A stretch of DNA of 64,000 nt from Setophaga petechia (lineage: Eukaryota; Chordata; Aves; Passeriformes; Parulidae). Below the pieces are notes generated by a model. That model saw only the letters and a list, made by a program, of their open reading frames with translations. It searched no databases and was not told where the DNA came from. This document shows positions 45,317 to 56,400 of the stretch, in pieces; position 1 is the stretch's first letter; the number at the start of each line of letters is the position of its first letter. The position numbers and the translations under genes are program-made. The DNA lies in assembly GCA_024362935.1 (NCBI GenBank), contig JANCRA010000006.1, positions 34,465,924 to 34,529,923 on the forward strand, given 5' to 3'.

Positions 45317-45626
45317 GTAGGTGTGAGACTTAGGTCCTGTAAAGCTCGCTGGGGACAGCAGAGTTCTTCATAAAACCAAGGAGATCCTTTGCCTGGAGGC
45401 CAGAAAGCCTGCCCTTAGGAGTGGGGGCAGGAGTTAAGGAGATAGCCCAAATAATGCACCCCCTGAAGACTACCCCTGCTGCCGAGAAGATAATGATCCC
45501 TGCAGACCGATGCACCCGGGCTGGCAGGCGAGGCAGAGAGGTAAGGGATAATGGGCCACAGGAATAAAAACGGAGCACAGGAAAGCTCCAGATAAAAGAG
45601 GTATAATTACGAAAGACAGAAGAAAT

Positions 45627-47762
45627 TTGTTGCTAGGAACCTGGCCTGATTGGCGAGCTACCTTAATTATTATAATTCTGAGCTTCCCGGCTGCCTGGGG
45701 AAACCCCCTTCAGCCTTACAAAGGGAACCTGACCCCTGACTGGTCTCAGGCCTTTTCGAGGTCTACCGGATCTATGGGGGATACCGCAGGTTTAAATTTA
45801 CAAACATTAGTACTGCATGATGGTCTGCCGTACGCTAGACACGAATGGAAGAAGCAGAAAACCTGGCAGCTCCAAGGAATAGTGGGAGAACAAATTAATA
45901 TTGGATGTCGAATAGTTAATGGGTCTGATTATACTAGCGCAATTACAATTAGTGTTTCCATGAGTCAGGAGGATAAACAAATAGAGTGTAAATACCCAAT
46001 TGCACGAGACTGCTGGCAAAACTTCACATTAACTCACACAGCAGAGATAGTCTGCCTCTGGTCAAATGATATACAGGCCCTTTCTTTTAAATTTATAATA
46101 GCTGCTAAAACACACTCTACCACTATTGAACCTCACACTATCACCACTCCACCCACACCACCAGTCATACTCACCCCAAAAATTTTCAAAATAGGACCTT
46201 ACATAATTAGGAAAACTGGTCAACAACAAATATTATTCAATCCAGCATGGTCCCTCAAACAGGTTGAACTGCTGATGCAAATCAACGTTTCAGACATCCA
46301 GCCAGCATGTTCTCCATTTTTACAAACATCCTTTGAAGGCTGGACCACTTGGCTCCGGAAACGCAGCTCTTTTAAAACAAGGAAACTTAGAGACGTGACC
46401 GGTGTTCTAGGTACAGGATTGGGAATTCTGAATAGTATTGACTTGGAAGTACTAATGAGCAAATTGGCTGCTATGACTAGAGATCTATCCAAACTACAGC
46501 AACCACTGAAGTCATCTCTGTTAGCCTTGGGGACACACCAGTGGATGCTGTCAAATATTTTGCCAAATTGGGAAAAGGTAAACGTGAACGATCATAAATT
46601 GGTGATTGATACACTTAGTGCCACACAAAATAATGTTTCTTTAGCCCTCAGCTGCATCCAGGCACAACTGTGGATGCAGTCGGTCTCTGCCTTGATTATA
46701 AGAGAAGGCGAGGAAGGCACTTTCCCCACAGAAATTCGGAAAATAATCTGGGACAATGCCACTGAATTTGAAAGAGAATTCCAATCCTGGTGGAAATTGG
46801 TGAATTTTACCTATAACGCTATTTCAAACACAGCTACTGCTTTTATCCTAATCATACAAAATGCCTCTGTACACCCAGTTTTTCCTGTTATTGCATTAGG
46901 AGTAAACCATGACGGAGCTGTTCTCTATCCTACAGAACATAGAGGATGGGCCCGTCAGTTTGGAGATAAATGGCAAACTGTTGATTTGGAATCTTGCATT
47001 GTCCAAGAACAATTGGGGTTTATCTGTGAGGGTAATGTGATTATAGCTCAAGATATTTGTTTAGACACGGAGCAAAATATCTGTCAATCTGAGATTCGTC
47101 CTAACGAGGCTTCTAAAACCGTTCTTGTATATATAGGTAATGGGTGTGCATGTTTTAGAACTATTTGTGACTCTGTGCTTATAGATAATATTGTGGTGGA
47201 TACAAAAAATCACTCAAACTTCTGTACTTGCAACTTTACTAAGATTACAGGGTGTGACATTACTTATGAAGCTACAGTTACCTCTCACTACCTACTGCAA
47301 TCCAACTGCACACTGATTCACAAATTACTGCCCACCCCGATTGGGATGGACAACACCCTAGTGAGACAACTGCTGCTCCATCAAGACCTGATCAAAATCC
47401 TCGAGAAAATCAAGAAGAACGGACAGAAGACCCTGGTGACTGTTCATCATGACGTAGGAAAAATACACCGAATTATAGAGAGGGTGAAGCATGATGGCGA
47501 GTATAATTGGTGGGATACTCTCTTTGGGTGGACCCCCACTACCACAGGTGTCCTAAATAGTATATGCCATCCCATTGTTGTTCTTTTCATTCTGGCTGTA
47601 CTTGGTTTTATTCTGTTAGTAATTCTATTTGTTATGAATTGGGATATGAGGAAAAAGCTAAGGAAATTAGCGCCTATAATTAATGCACAAAGTTTAACGG
47701 ACGAAGCAGCTTATTTAACACTTGCTAGGAATGAACTAAAAAGATTTAATGAACAAAATTGA
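45627..47762 (+). CDS. env: Envelope-like glycoprotein of the young ERV
   Basis: About 711 codons open to the stop at 47,762. A hydrophobic leader (TLIIIILSFPAAWG) lies near residues 11-25. Many N-x-S/T sites follow. A basic stretch with RKR and KTRKLR near residues 241-253 could be the proprotein cleavage site. It is followed by a Gly-rich hydrophobic segment (DVTGVLGTGLGIL) as a fusion-peptide candidate, then a heptad-like region. The C-terminal membrane anchor is PIVVLFILAVLGFILLVILF with a tail of about 30 residues. No CWLC and no CX6CC motif is present, unlike gammaretroviral Env. The frame has no ATG before the leader; the first codons are TTG TTG, so the start must come from splicing, a non-ATG codon, or has been lost. 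Confidence 0.85.
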   Translation: MLLGTWPDWRATLIIIILSFPAAWGNPLQPYKGNLTPDWSQAFSRSTGSMGDTAGLNLQTLVLHDGLPYARHEWKKQKTWQLQGIVGEQINIGCRIVNGSDYTSAITISVSMSQEDKQIECKYPIARDCWQNFTLTHTAEIVCLWSNDIQALSFKFIIAAKTHSTTIEPHTITTPPTPPVILTPKIFKIGPYIIRKTGQQQILFNPAWSLKQVELLMQINVSDIQPACSPFLQTSFEGWTTWLRKRSSFKTRKLRDVTGVLGTGLGILNSIDLEVLMSKLAAMTRDLSKLQQPLKSSLLALGTHQWMLSNILPNWEKVNVNDHKLVIDTLSATQNNVSLALSCIQAQLWMQSVSALIIREGEEGTFPTEIRKIIWDNATEFEREFQSWWKLVNFTYNAISNTATAFILIIQNASVHPVFPVIALGVNHDGAVLYPTEHRGWARQFGDKWQTVDLESCIVQEQLGFICEGNVIIAQDICLDTEQNICQSEIRPNEASKTVLVYIGNGCACFRTICDSVLIDNIVVDTKNHSNFCTCNFTKITGCDITYEATVTSHYLLQSNCTLIHKLLPTPIGMDNTLVRQLLLHQDLIKILEKIKKNGQKTLVTVHHDVGKIHRIIERVKHDGEYNWWDTLFGWTPTTTGVLNSICHPIVVLFILAVLGFILLVILFVMNWDMRKKLRKLAPIINAQSLTDEAAYLTLARNELKRFNEQN

Positions 47763-47766
47763 TCAT

Positions 47767-47784
47767 AAAAAGAGATGGGGGAAT
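47767..47784 (+). promoter_or_regulatory. Polypurine tract of the young ERV
   Basis: aaaaagagatgggggaat directly before the 3' LTR; primes plus-strand DNA synthesis. Confidence 0.88.
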
Positions 47785-48263
47785 TGTAATAAGTAGCAAT
47801 ATGTTTGTTCATTAGTTAAATTAATAGCTGAATAATTCTTATAATATAAAAAGCAATAGTTAAATAGTTTTTGCTTGTAACAAGTATTTGCTTGTAACTG
47901 TAACAAAAGCTGACCTGGCAAGAATTGCTGAGCTTGCAGAAATGTATAGTGCTTAGAATTGCTGAGCTTGCAGAAAATGTATAGTGCTTTGGAAACATAT
48001 GGTTGTAGTTAAGTCCTATAAGACAAAGTCCACCCAGCGAACAAAGCGGGCCCCCCTTCTCCTTCAAGACCACCAGAACAGGATACGTCATCCCGAGAGG
48101 AGAAGAAATAAAAGACCAGACCCAGAAAGGGGGGCGCGGACTTTGAGAGCAGATTTCTCTCAGTCGCCCAGCGCTGAACTTTTGCTTGTCACTGCTTGCT
48201 TTATAATCAAATAAATTCTGATTGGGAAAAGAAATTTACATGGTAAGATTCTTCCTTATAACA
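47785..48263 (+). repeat. 3' LTR of the young ERV
   Basis: 479 bp. It matches the 5' LTR except for a 14-base insertion near 47,870 (a local duplication of ttgcttgtaac) and two transitions, at the aacg/aatg and atga/ataa positions. Confidence 0.96.
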
Positions 48264-48267
48264 CTGC
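48264..48267. repeat. Target site duplication, right copy (ctgc)
   Basis: ctgc directly after the 3' LTR; see the left copy at 38,788-38,791. Confidence 0.9.
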
Positions 48268-48829
48268 TGTGCCAAGAGCGTTCTGGGCGGGCAGGAGAAG
48301 GGCTGCGTGCACGGCGGAGCGTCCTGCAAGGGGCTCACCAGAGCCTCCTGCGGGAACAGGCTGCGGGGCACGGAGGGTCTGGGACATCGCACCATCACCA
48401 ATATGATCTAGTGAAGCCAAATTTATTATCCTTTAAAAGACTATATTTAAAATAAATCTCTACTGTCCACGTCTCTCTAGCTAATACATGATTGCTTAAT
48501 CCTAGCTGTTCACTCATCTAAAATAGAATGCTGATTGGATCATCTAATTTTTGACACATCTTGCTGTGGTTGTCTGGCCTACCCATGGCTCATTCTCCCA
48601 AGCTTTCTGACAAACTTGCTGAGTCCTGATGACTCTTCTTCTTGTATCTTTTTTGAGGATTTACCGACCCCAATTCTGAGTATGTCCATAATTCATTCTT
48701 TGTGAACGCGTTCACTGTCCATTATTACAAGCATGCTGGATTGTGCATCGGCTGAATATGGCCCTTGTCTTGCAAAAACTCCTCCATTCTTTCTCTGAGC
48801 CAGCATTCGAGCCAGTTAAACAAAACCCT
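48268..48829. other. Arm sequence right of the ERV
   Basis: Counterpart of 14,041-14,604 in the left arm. No gene is recognised. Confidence 0.5.
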
Positions 48830-49600
48830 CCCTCTCACGCTGTAAAGAACGTGGAATTGGAGTTGGAATGTAACCCTGAAATTGAAGCAGCTCCGAAACT
48901 AAAGTAGAAAAAAGTTATTCCAGAAGCTATTGTAGAAGGGACCTTTCTCTCCAATGATGTAGAAGCTTTTCCTGTAGTAACTAATGCTGCAAGTAGAGTT
49001 TGAGAACCTTTCAATTGGAAGATTTTAGAAAAATTGAGAGCTGCAATTTCATAATTTGGTTGAAAATCCCAACTTGCACAGTCACTTCTGCAGTGTATTT
49101 TTCCATCTAACACATTAATTCCAGCTGATGTGCATACCCTAATAAGACTTATAATGCCACCCCATCAGCAGGAGATGTTTCATAAAAGCTGGGAGGAAAA
49201 GTGTGCTCAAGAAGCAGCAAGACCTAGAGTGCAGGTGATCCTCTATATAGTTTAACAGCACAACAGTTACTTGGCAAGGGGCCCTGGGCTACTGCCACTG
49301 GCCAGGCTAAGAGCACTGATCAAGTCTTACAGATGAGGCAACAACTAGCATATAATGCTATCCTTGCACACCATGTCTTTTACACAAAGTCACCAAAGAA
49401 GAATGAAGACTTTGATAGATTTGTAGAGAAATTGCATGGAGCTATCTATAAAAATTCTGATTTAAATTCAGACACAAAGATACAATGGTATGGATTTTGG
49501 GATCATTACTCCATTCCAAATGGCTTTCCCTTCAGTCACAAGAGCCTTCCATCTCTTCCAAAAATTGCCCGCTGAAACTCTTCTGCTGCCTTCCAAATCA
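48830..49600 (+). pseudogene. gag: Retroviral gag (capsid) remnant, right arm
   Basis: Plus-strand counterpart of 13,240-14,040. It carries the same capsid-like text in broken frames. Near 49,236 it has gtgcaggtgatcc where the left arm has gtgcagggtgatcc, a one-base difference that shifts the frame here but not in the left arm. The part after about 49,333 is open again (MRQQLAYNAILA). Confidence 0.75.
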
Positions 49601-49659
49601 GTTCACTACTCCAGCATAACCCTTGAAGCATGGGCAGCTGACTCTTCAACTAATATAGT

Positions 49660-49970
49660 AGAAAAGAAGCATCTTTATTGCAGCACTGGACACATGTGAA
49701 CTAGTTTCCAAAGACACGTGCAAGGAGTTGCAGACTCCTGCTCTCTATTTCTACAGAAAGGTTTTACATTAGGTTGCTAAGGACCCATAATACATAATTA
49801 TTACCTGCCTGCTTTGTATTTTTATCAGCTGAATATCTATATACAGCTGCGCAATTGTACTGCCTTAAGTGGGTGGGTGGGATTTTGAAATGAGGGAGTG
49901 GTTGTATGGGAGGAGGAAAACTGTTTTCCTCATGGTGAACTCTTCTGCCATGGCCAGTTGGCAAGACCTT
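49660..49970 (-). mobile_element. LTR-like fragment in the right arm
   Basis: Reverse complement of 12,900-13,215, with the same TATA-like and AATAAA-like elements on the minus strand. Edges are approximate. Confidence 0.45.
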
Positions 49971-50303
49971 TTCACCTGCTGGTCATGGTCCAAGCCTCTC
50001 CTAACTGTTCAATTATTCTTAAGGCAAGGTATTTCTATGGTCTCTGCTCCTTCACAATTGCTTCTTCTATCCCTGTCACTCCTAGCTTTATGTTCCTAAT
50101 ATATTTGGTACTCTTTAACTAAGGTCGGTGATTTCTGCTAGCTGTATTACTAACTTAGCTTCTTACCTAATTTTAAAATCTTACCTAAAATATGCAATCT
50201 TCTACTTTTCCAATTCTATTCCCAGCTGGCCCCTTAACTCATCTGCTCTTTTCAATTATCCTAATTACATTTTCAGCTAACCCCTTGACTCACCTCAGGT
50301 GCA

Positions 50304-51531
50304 AGCCTGACTGCCTCTCTCCCAGCAGCTCAGAGCTGCATTGCACAGCGCTTGCTGTGCGCCAGAGAGCACAAAGCAGGCTGGCCTGGTGGGCCTGAAT
50401 ATTTCTCCCAAACACTCTGCACCTCACACCTTTGCTCTGGCTCAGAGCAGAAGTGCAGGATTGCAGGCGCTTCCTCCCAGAGCTGCGTGAGGCGCTGGCT
50501 CCTGCAGATGTGCCCTGCCGAGCTGTCCCTGCCTCACGCTGGCCTCACTTCCCCTGGCACAAGTGCCGGGCCTGAAGGAGGCTGCCCTGTGCTCCAGCCT
50601 GCCCAGCAGCCCAGCTCCCTGCCCCGGTGCCCAGGGTGCTGCACACACTGCTGGCCTTTGCCAGGAGTTCCAGGGCAGCGGCAGAAGAGGAGGAATCCTC
50701 AGCCAGCCCAGCAGCCCTCGGCTGCCCTTGGCCTTTCTCTGCTCCTGGGCGCACTCCAGACGGCCAATGCCTCCAGGCTGGGCTGTGCCCAGCATGGCTG
50801 CGCTTCCCCTCGGGAGCAGCCAGCTGCCACCTGGGCTCTGAGAGCGGAGGATTCGCCCGCTGCCAGGAACAGGCACCCAGGGCCCGGCTGCTGCCTCTTG
50901 CAGCTGCAAGGGCCTCCTCCCAGCCTGCCTCTGCCGGGGCTCAGCCTGCTGCGGCCTCTGCCGGGGCTCTGCTGGGGCTCCAGCCCGGCCTAGGCCGGGC
51001 CCGCTCTCACCTCACAGGCGCTGACAGCTCTGCACCACAGGACACCTTCCCCAGCACCCTCTCCGATCTTTCTGCTTGCTTACTTGAGCAAGGCTCTCCT
51101 CCAGCCAAAGACATTGCACCTAGGGATACAAATCCAAGTGGCAGGAACCCCAATGCTCTCCAGTCACAGCTGAAGGCCTGCATCTGCACAGGATGTTTGG
51201 GCTGCCTCATTCTTCCTTTGCTTTTGCCTTCAAATGTCATTGCCCTTTCTGCCTCAAATAGAAGTACCAGAGTGGCCAAAAACAGACCAGTTGGCCATAT
51301 TCCAAAGGCAGTGTGGTCTGGAGAGAAGGAATGAAGAAGATCCTTCCCCACTTTCACACCATGCCAAAGACACCGTGTCACTTTCCACCGTTAAGAAACA
51401 ACAGACAATTCAGAAGGAATTCTCGAGCTTATTTGCAGAGTGAGAAGGAAGGGAATCTTCAAGGTGAGTTGTGTTTTCAGAAACTTTATTCATTTCCAGT
51501 CCTACTCTGCAGTCCTATTAGACAATCCTAC
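50304..51531. other. Flank of the inverted duplication; diverged repeat copy at 51,234-51,365
   Basis: A GC-rich stretch (50,400-51,020) with overlapping open frames and no recognisable domain. At 51,234-51,365 lies a diverged third copy of the repeat at 9,184-9,592, in the same orientation as that copy (shared cattgccctttctgcctc-like and gaagaagatccttcccca words). Confidence 0.55.
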
Positions 51532-51581
51532 TCTAACCCTAACCCTAATCTTAACCCTAATCCTAATCCTAATCCTTATCT
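51532..51581. repeat. Interstitial telomere-like repeats, tract 1
   Basis: About eight units of CCCTAA and one-base variants (CTTAA, CCTAAT), on the plus strand. Confidence 0.9.
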
Positions 51582-51910
51582 GTAGACAGTTTTTTACTGA
51601 GACATAGTCGATGGGAAAAAACTAACGTGAGCAAGTACATCTGAGAAAGCAACAGCTGCCTAATTCAAGGACATGGTTTCTTTGAGCAAGAGGTTGTTTA
51701 ATAAATTATGTGATAACAGGAGGTAAAAAAGAAGCCACAAACATCTTGAGAAAGGTGTAACTAACTTTTATAGCTGACCAATAGTGAGCTTTAGTTTTGC
51801 AATATGTATGAGCCTTATTACTGTCATTATAAAAGTGTTTCTGTTAATCAACAAATCTGAGATTTTGTCGATCATCATCGGATGAGCAAATCTCCCATCT
51901 ACCTTGTCAC
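51582..51910. other. Spacer between the telomere-like tracts
   Basis: AT-rich sequence without a gene. The word caatcctactctaa occurs before tract 1 and again after tract 2, as if the whole block were duplicated or inserted. Confidence 0.5.
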
Positions 51911-51985
51911 TTATCCTAATCCTAATCCTTATCCTAATCCTTATCCTTATCATAATCCTAATCCTTATCCTAATCCTAGTCCTAG
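51911..51985. repeat. Interstitial telomere-like repeats, tract 2 (degenerate)
   Basis: About twelve units of CCTAAT, CCTTAT and CCTAGT, more decayed than tract 1 and in the same orientation. Confidence 0.85.
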
Positions 51986-52869
51986 TTAACAATCCTACTC
52001 TAAACTGGTGGAGGAATAAATGGTCCTGATGTTCTTGCCTCGTTCCTCTTCTTCAGTAAAACAATCAGTGGCACCAGGCTGGACGCAGGCTCAGCAGATG
52101 TTACAAATGGATGCTGCCCAAAGGGAAAAAAATCAACAAAAAACAATGAACCATGACTTTCCAAGCTCAGTGCTTCACAGAATTCCTCTGGCTCCTAGAA
52201 GGATGCAGGAAGAGGACCAATGGGACCATCTACACCTCCATCTTTTTGTGCAGGACTTTGGCATCACAGGCAAACCTGGCCCAGAATCCCACTCATCCAT
52301 TTATCCAGGTATCTTCATCTTGCTGAGATTTTTGCCCTGCCAGTGCTCTAGAAATGGTGCTTTCTCTCCCTGGGGTTTCTTCCTTTCAGGAAACTCCAAA
52401 GCCTCACATAGGTCCCTGTCTTTGGAAGACAGGCACTGTGCCGATTCCCACAGGGAGACAGAGCAGTGTCTACCTTTCCGTGCCCTGCCCCTCGTGTGCT
52501 GGATGGCACCTTCCTTCCCAGCAGGGCCGGCCCTGTGGCACTGGGCCCTGCAGTTCCCTCTCTGCCACACAACCTGGCAGTAACCCTGGCACAGTTCCCG
52601 GCTGCTTGGGCGTGCCAGGCAGCAGATGGGGCTGGGACAGGTCCCTCCCAGCTGTCCCTGTTTGCGTGGCAGAAACCTCTAAGGGTGGGCTGGGGGGCAC
52701 AAACCAGGGCCCCTCCGAGGCTCACAGTGAGCCCCCCACAGCCCCTCGTGCCCACAGCCAAATCTCTGACTGCTCAGCTGGGACTGGCTTCCTTGGCTTC
52801 CTCTACCACCATTTCATGGCTCTACCACCATTTCATGTACCCTGCATTGCTCGACTTCAATTCTTTTGC
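51986..52869. other. No gene recognised
   Basis: Open frames on both strands (52,020-52,583 plus; 52,348-52,761 minus) overlap without motifs or splice context. A short direct repeat (ctaccaccatttcatg, twice) lies near 52,805-52,835. Confidence 0.5.
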
Positions 52870-53230
52870 CATTAGATCAAACTGAACACTCCACCAAAGT
52901 ACAAAAGAGGGCAACAGAAACAGTCAGAGGACAGAGCACCTCTCCTCTCAGGAAATGCGGAGAGAGCTGGAGTTATTCAGTTTTGTGAAGAACAGGCCCC
53001 AGGGAGACTTTATTGCCACTTTGCAAGACTTCAGAGTGGCTTTGAAGAAAGTGGGGGCCATCTTTTTTAACAGGGCCAGTTACAATAGGATATGGACAAA
53101 TATTTTTAAACACAAAGGGGATCAAGTCAGAGTAGGTCTAAGGAAGAACTTGTTTACTCGGAGCATGGTGCAGCCCTGGCACAGCTTGCCCCAAGAGCTT
53201 GTAGGTGCCCCCTCCCTGCAACCATTCTGG
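52870..53230 (+). mobile_element. Decayed CR1 LINE 3' fragment
   Basis: The order of phrases follows the CR1 3' end: aagagggcaacagaaa, ggagagagctggagttattc, aggaagaacttgtttact and cacagcttgccccaagag. It is heavily mutated and non-coding. CR1 is the dominant LINE of birds. Confidence 0.75.
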
Positions 53231-53482
53231 CTCTGGTGGCAAAGGGCTCTGAGCAACCTGATCTCTGTAAAGATGTCCCTGCTTATGGCAGGACACTTGC
53301 ACCACAGGACCTTTACAGGGCCCTGCCAGCCCAGCCCAGTCTAGGATTCCTCACCGCTTTCATTTGAAGAGCAGCAAGAGTGGAGGTGAGGAGGAAGGGG
53401 GCTGATCTGATGCCTTGGACTTGAGTGGAGGAGGAGCCCATCCCTCAGAGCCTGTTTCACCTGCAGCCCCTTCACATTTTAC
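53231..53482. other. Downstream of the last PAK-like exon found
   Basis: This is where the final kinase exon (the end of subdomain XI) would be expected on the minus strand; I could not identify it here. Confidence 0.4.
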
Positions 53483-56400
53483 CTGCAGGAGCTCCTTGGC
53501 AGACCAGCGCTGCTCCTCGTCTCTCTGCAGGCAGCAGCTCAGGAAGTCACGCAGCAAAGCCGAGAGGAGCTTGGGCTGCCGCAGCTTTGGGGTCCCTACT
53601 GTGGCTATCAGGTGCCGAGCCTGGAGAAGAAAAAACCACGAGGCTTCACCCGCTGCTTTCACATCTCTAAGTGCTCTCCCAGATCCCTTTGTTTAACCTC
53701 TGTTCTGCAGTGGCAGTTTCTGCCCTGGCAGAGACCCAGAGATGACTTTACCAACAAAAAACCCAAACCCCAATGCAGCCACAGCTTTTGCACCATCCCA
53801 CAGATCTTGCCTTGGCAGCTGATTGCATTGACTGACCTAGTTAGTGGGAACTGCATCACCACAAGCACAATTCCTTCCCTGAGGATTCACACCAGCTTGA
53901 GAGGCTTTTTGGAAGAGGGACTTTGCTATATGAACTAATTTCAAGGATTACTACATGAAAGGCATCTCTGCAGTGCTTGTTGGTCCTTTAAGCACAGCTG
54001 CCATAGAACAAAGCTCATCAAGCTTTTTGTGCTCTTCTTGAAAACAATGGGAATTGGAAGGAAAGAAAGGAAATGCATCAGTTAATGCCCAGGGAAGGAA
54101 ATAAAGATTTACAATCTCATCTTCAACACAGACACATTAAGATGCCTACACAAATGTATTGGGATGAAAATGGCTGCTTGGGCACACAGGAACCACCTGC
54201 AGCTCTGTCTCTCAGCAGTCTGAAAATTTCAGCTTTCCATTTTTCGGCAAAAGAGAAATTTTCATGGTCAGAAGAAAGAGAGGTGCCATCCCTATGGTCA
54301 CCCTCTGCTCATTTGGCTACTCAAGTCAATGCTTTAGTGATAGGCCCATCCCAGAAAGTGCCAAGAAACAAACAGGAGGTTTTGGCAGGCTCTCCACATC
54401 ACCAGGCTTCGGCTTGGTGACATAGAGAACGTGCCTTGGGCTAGGAGAGAAACACGGTCACTAAATGCAGTGCAGCAGCACTGCACAAGAAGCAGAAGAG
54501 ACTCTGTGGCCTTTACACCCTCATGCCCAGGTTTCAGGCATGTTTCCCAGTGAGAAGAAACTGCACAGTGGCTTAGGTTCCTCTCTAAAGACCACAGTTT
54601 TAGAAACTTTGTTGGCTTTGGGTTTCCTTCCTTCATTTATGGAAAGATAACTGAAGTTCTGCGATGCTTCTTTCCTGTTACTGGGGCCATCTCCACAGAC
54701 AAAAGAACTGGAACCACTTATAACCCAAAGGAAAGTGTTGCCTGAGAATGGAGTTTGTTTGCATGTGGTAAGGCTTGAGTTCCCCACCGAGGCAACCAAA
54801 ACTAGAGCAGATGCTGATGTGTTGCAGGACATTTGTAGGAGGGGCCTTGGTGGAAGTAGTTCCAGCAGATGGCAATGGGATTTTGTCCAATGGTAGGACA
54901 GGGGGCAGGTGAGAAAGACAGTGGGATCAGTGAGTATTTGCTCCTTACCGTGCCAGAACTCTCGCTCCAGTAAGGCGGTTCTTGTTCTATCATTTCAATT
55001 CCCACTATCCCCAAAGACCATATGTCCACTTTGGGGCCATATGGGTGACCTGTCACCATTTCAGGCGCCATCCACCAAGGAGTCCCGGCTAGCGAGCACG
55101 GTCTGCTCTGCTCAGAGTTGAGCTGAGTAGAGAGGCCAAAATCAGCTGAGGAGAAAGCAAAATACTGGTTTGATTTGAATTCTGTGCAATTAGGAAAGCA
55201 AGCAAAAGAATTCCCCAGTAGAAGTTTGAAAATGTGCTGTTGAATCTCCTGGCATTGGCAAGTTAAAAAATCCCCCCATTTTTTACCCTGCCTCCAGCAG
55301 TGGCTTTTGTTCTTTGGAAACTTTAGACTTGTAACTCCCTCCCTCTGGAAGGGACATCCAGAGAGCAACAGCACTCTTGACTGCTTGTTCCTCGGCATAC
55401 CTCTGTGCACATTGCAACTGTGTCACCAGCTCACAGCGGGTGTCCCTGCGCTGCCACCAGTACCATTTTTGGGGAGCTGGCAGTCACTCCAAGCAGCCCC
55501 ACAGCCACATCCCTGGAAGGCTGCAGCTGACCAAGAATATACTGACCCAGCTTGACAGAGCCGTCGGTTTTGAGAAGGATGTTGCTGCTTTTCACATCTC
55601 GATGGATCACATCGTTTGAGTGAAGAAAATCCAGTCCTTGCAGGCACTGAGAGAGAAAACAGAAAGTGGTGGGCAAAAAGAAGTGATGTGATTTCATCAC
55701 ACAAGAAAGAAAGAATCTAAAAGATTCCCTCTCCAGGGGAATGGGGAGTAATGGCAGAACACAGTGCCACTGAGAGGAAGAGCTTGCTGCTCCAACACTT
55801 GCAGAGCAGGACCTTTCTAAGGAAAGGCACGTCAGCTTTTGAAAGAGGAACAACACCTGCTTTTGTAGGCTGTCCCCTGCAAACCAGCCAGCATGACTCC
55901 TGCTGCAGTGGATGTGCTCAGAAGCAAGGAGCATTTTGGCTGCACTCCTATCCTTTTTAGCTGAGGACTGAGAGAAATGTGTCTCTCTCTTTTTTCTTTG
56001 CTGTTTGTTTCAAATCCTGCCACCAGCATCTTTGCTTTTACAGGCAAGGAATGCAGTGAAGACAGACTCCAGGCAAACATTTAGAGAAGCAAGGTGGAGA
56101 ACAGCAAATAGAAATACAAGAGACAGAGCGAGAATACAACAGCAGGAGATAAGACTCCTGGCATTGACTACAGGGAGTGCAGGGGCAATGGCAGGCCTTT
56201 CACTTGAGGTGCTCTTACTTGCCCATAGGATAGCAGCAACACAGAAACAAGCTTGGCACATGAAACCTCTCCTGTTCTGAGCCCCTGTTTGCCAGACAAT
56301 CCTGCCCAAGCCCTTGGAAACACAGATGGGATTGCTGACCTCCCGACTGATGGCTGCCATCTCATCTTCACACAGGAAGCTCTTGCTGATGACATCGCTC

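Larger units (their letters stand above)
38792..48263 (+). mobile_element. Young, nearly complete ERV with class I pol and atypical env
   Basis: A 9.47-kb provirus in the order 5' LTR, tRNA-His PBS, gag, pol (same frame, after UAG), extra Cys-rich ORF, env, polypurine tract, 3' LTR. The LTRs differ by two substitutions and one 14-base indel over 465 aligned bases, so the insertion is recent; the rate needed for a date is not known from this sequence. It is flanked by ctgc on both sides, and its empty site is preserved at 14,599-14,611. Defects seen: a UGA within gag, a changed RT catalytic Asp (YVGD), and no in-frame ATG for env. Confidence 0.97.
36787..50303. repeat. Right arm of the large inverted duplication (contains the ERV)
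   Basis: This is the reverse complement of 12,552-16,622, interrupted by the provirus at 38,792-48,263 with its 4-bp duplication. Without the ERV the arm is about 4.04 kb, nearly the length of the left arm. The inner edge cuts an MROH gene between the exon equivalent to 16,322-16,424 and the next one upstream. Confidence 0.93.

Noticed and set aside
50352..51334. Overlapping plus-strand ORFs beside the right arm
   Set aside because: Cys/Pro/Leu-rich translation typical of GC-rich non-coding DNA, without motifs.
51532..51985. A true chromosome end
   Set aside because: The telomere-like tracts are short, degenerate and followed by ordinary sequence on both sides.
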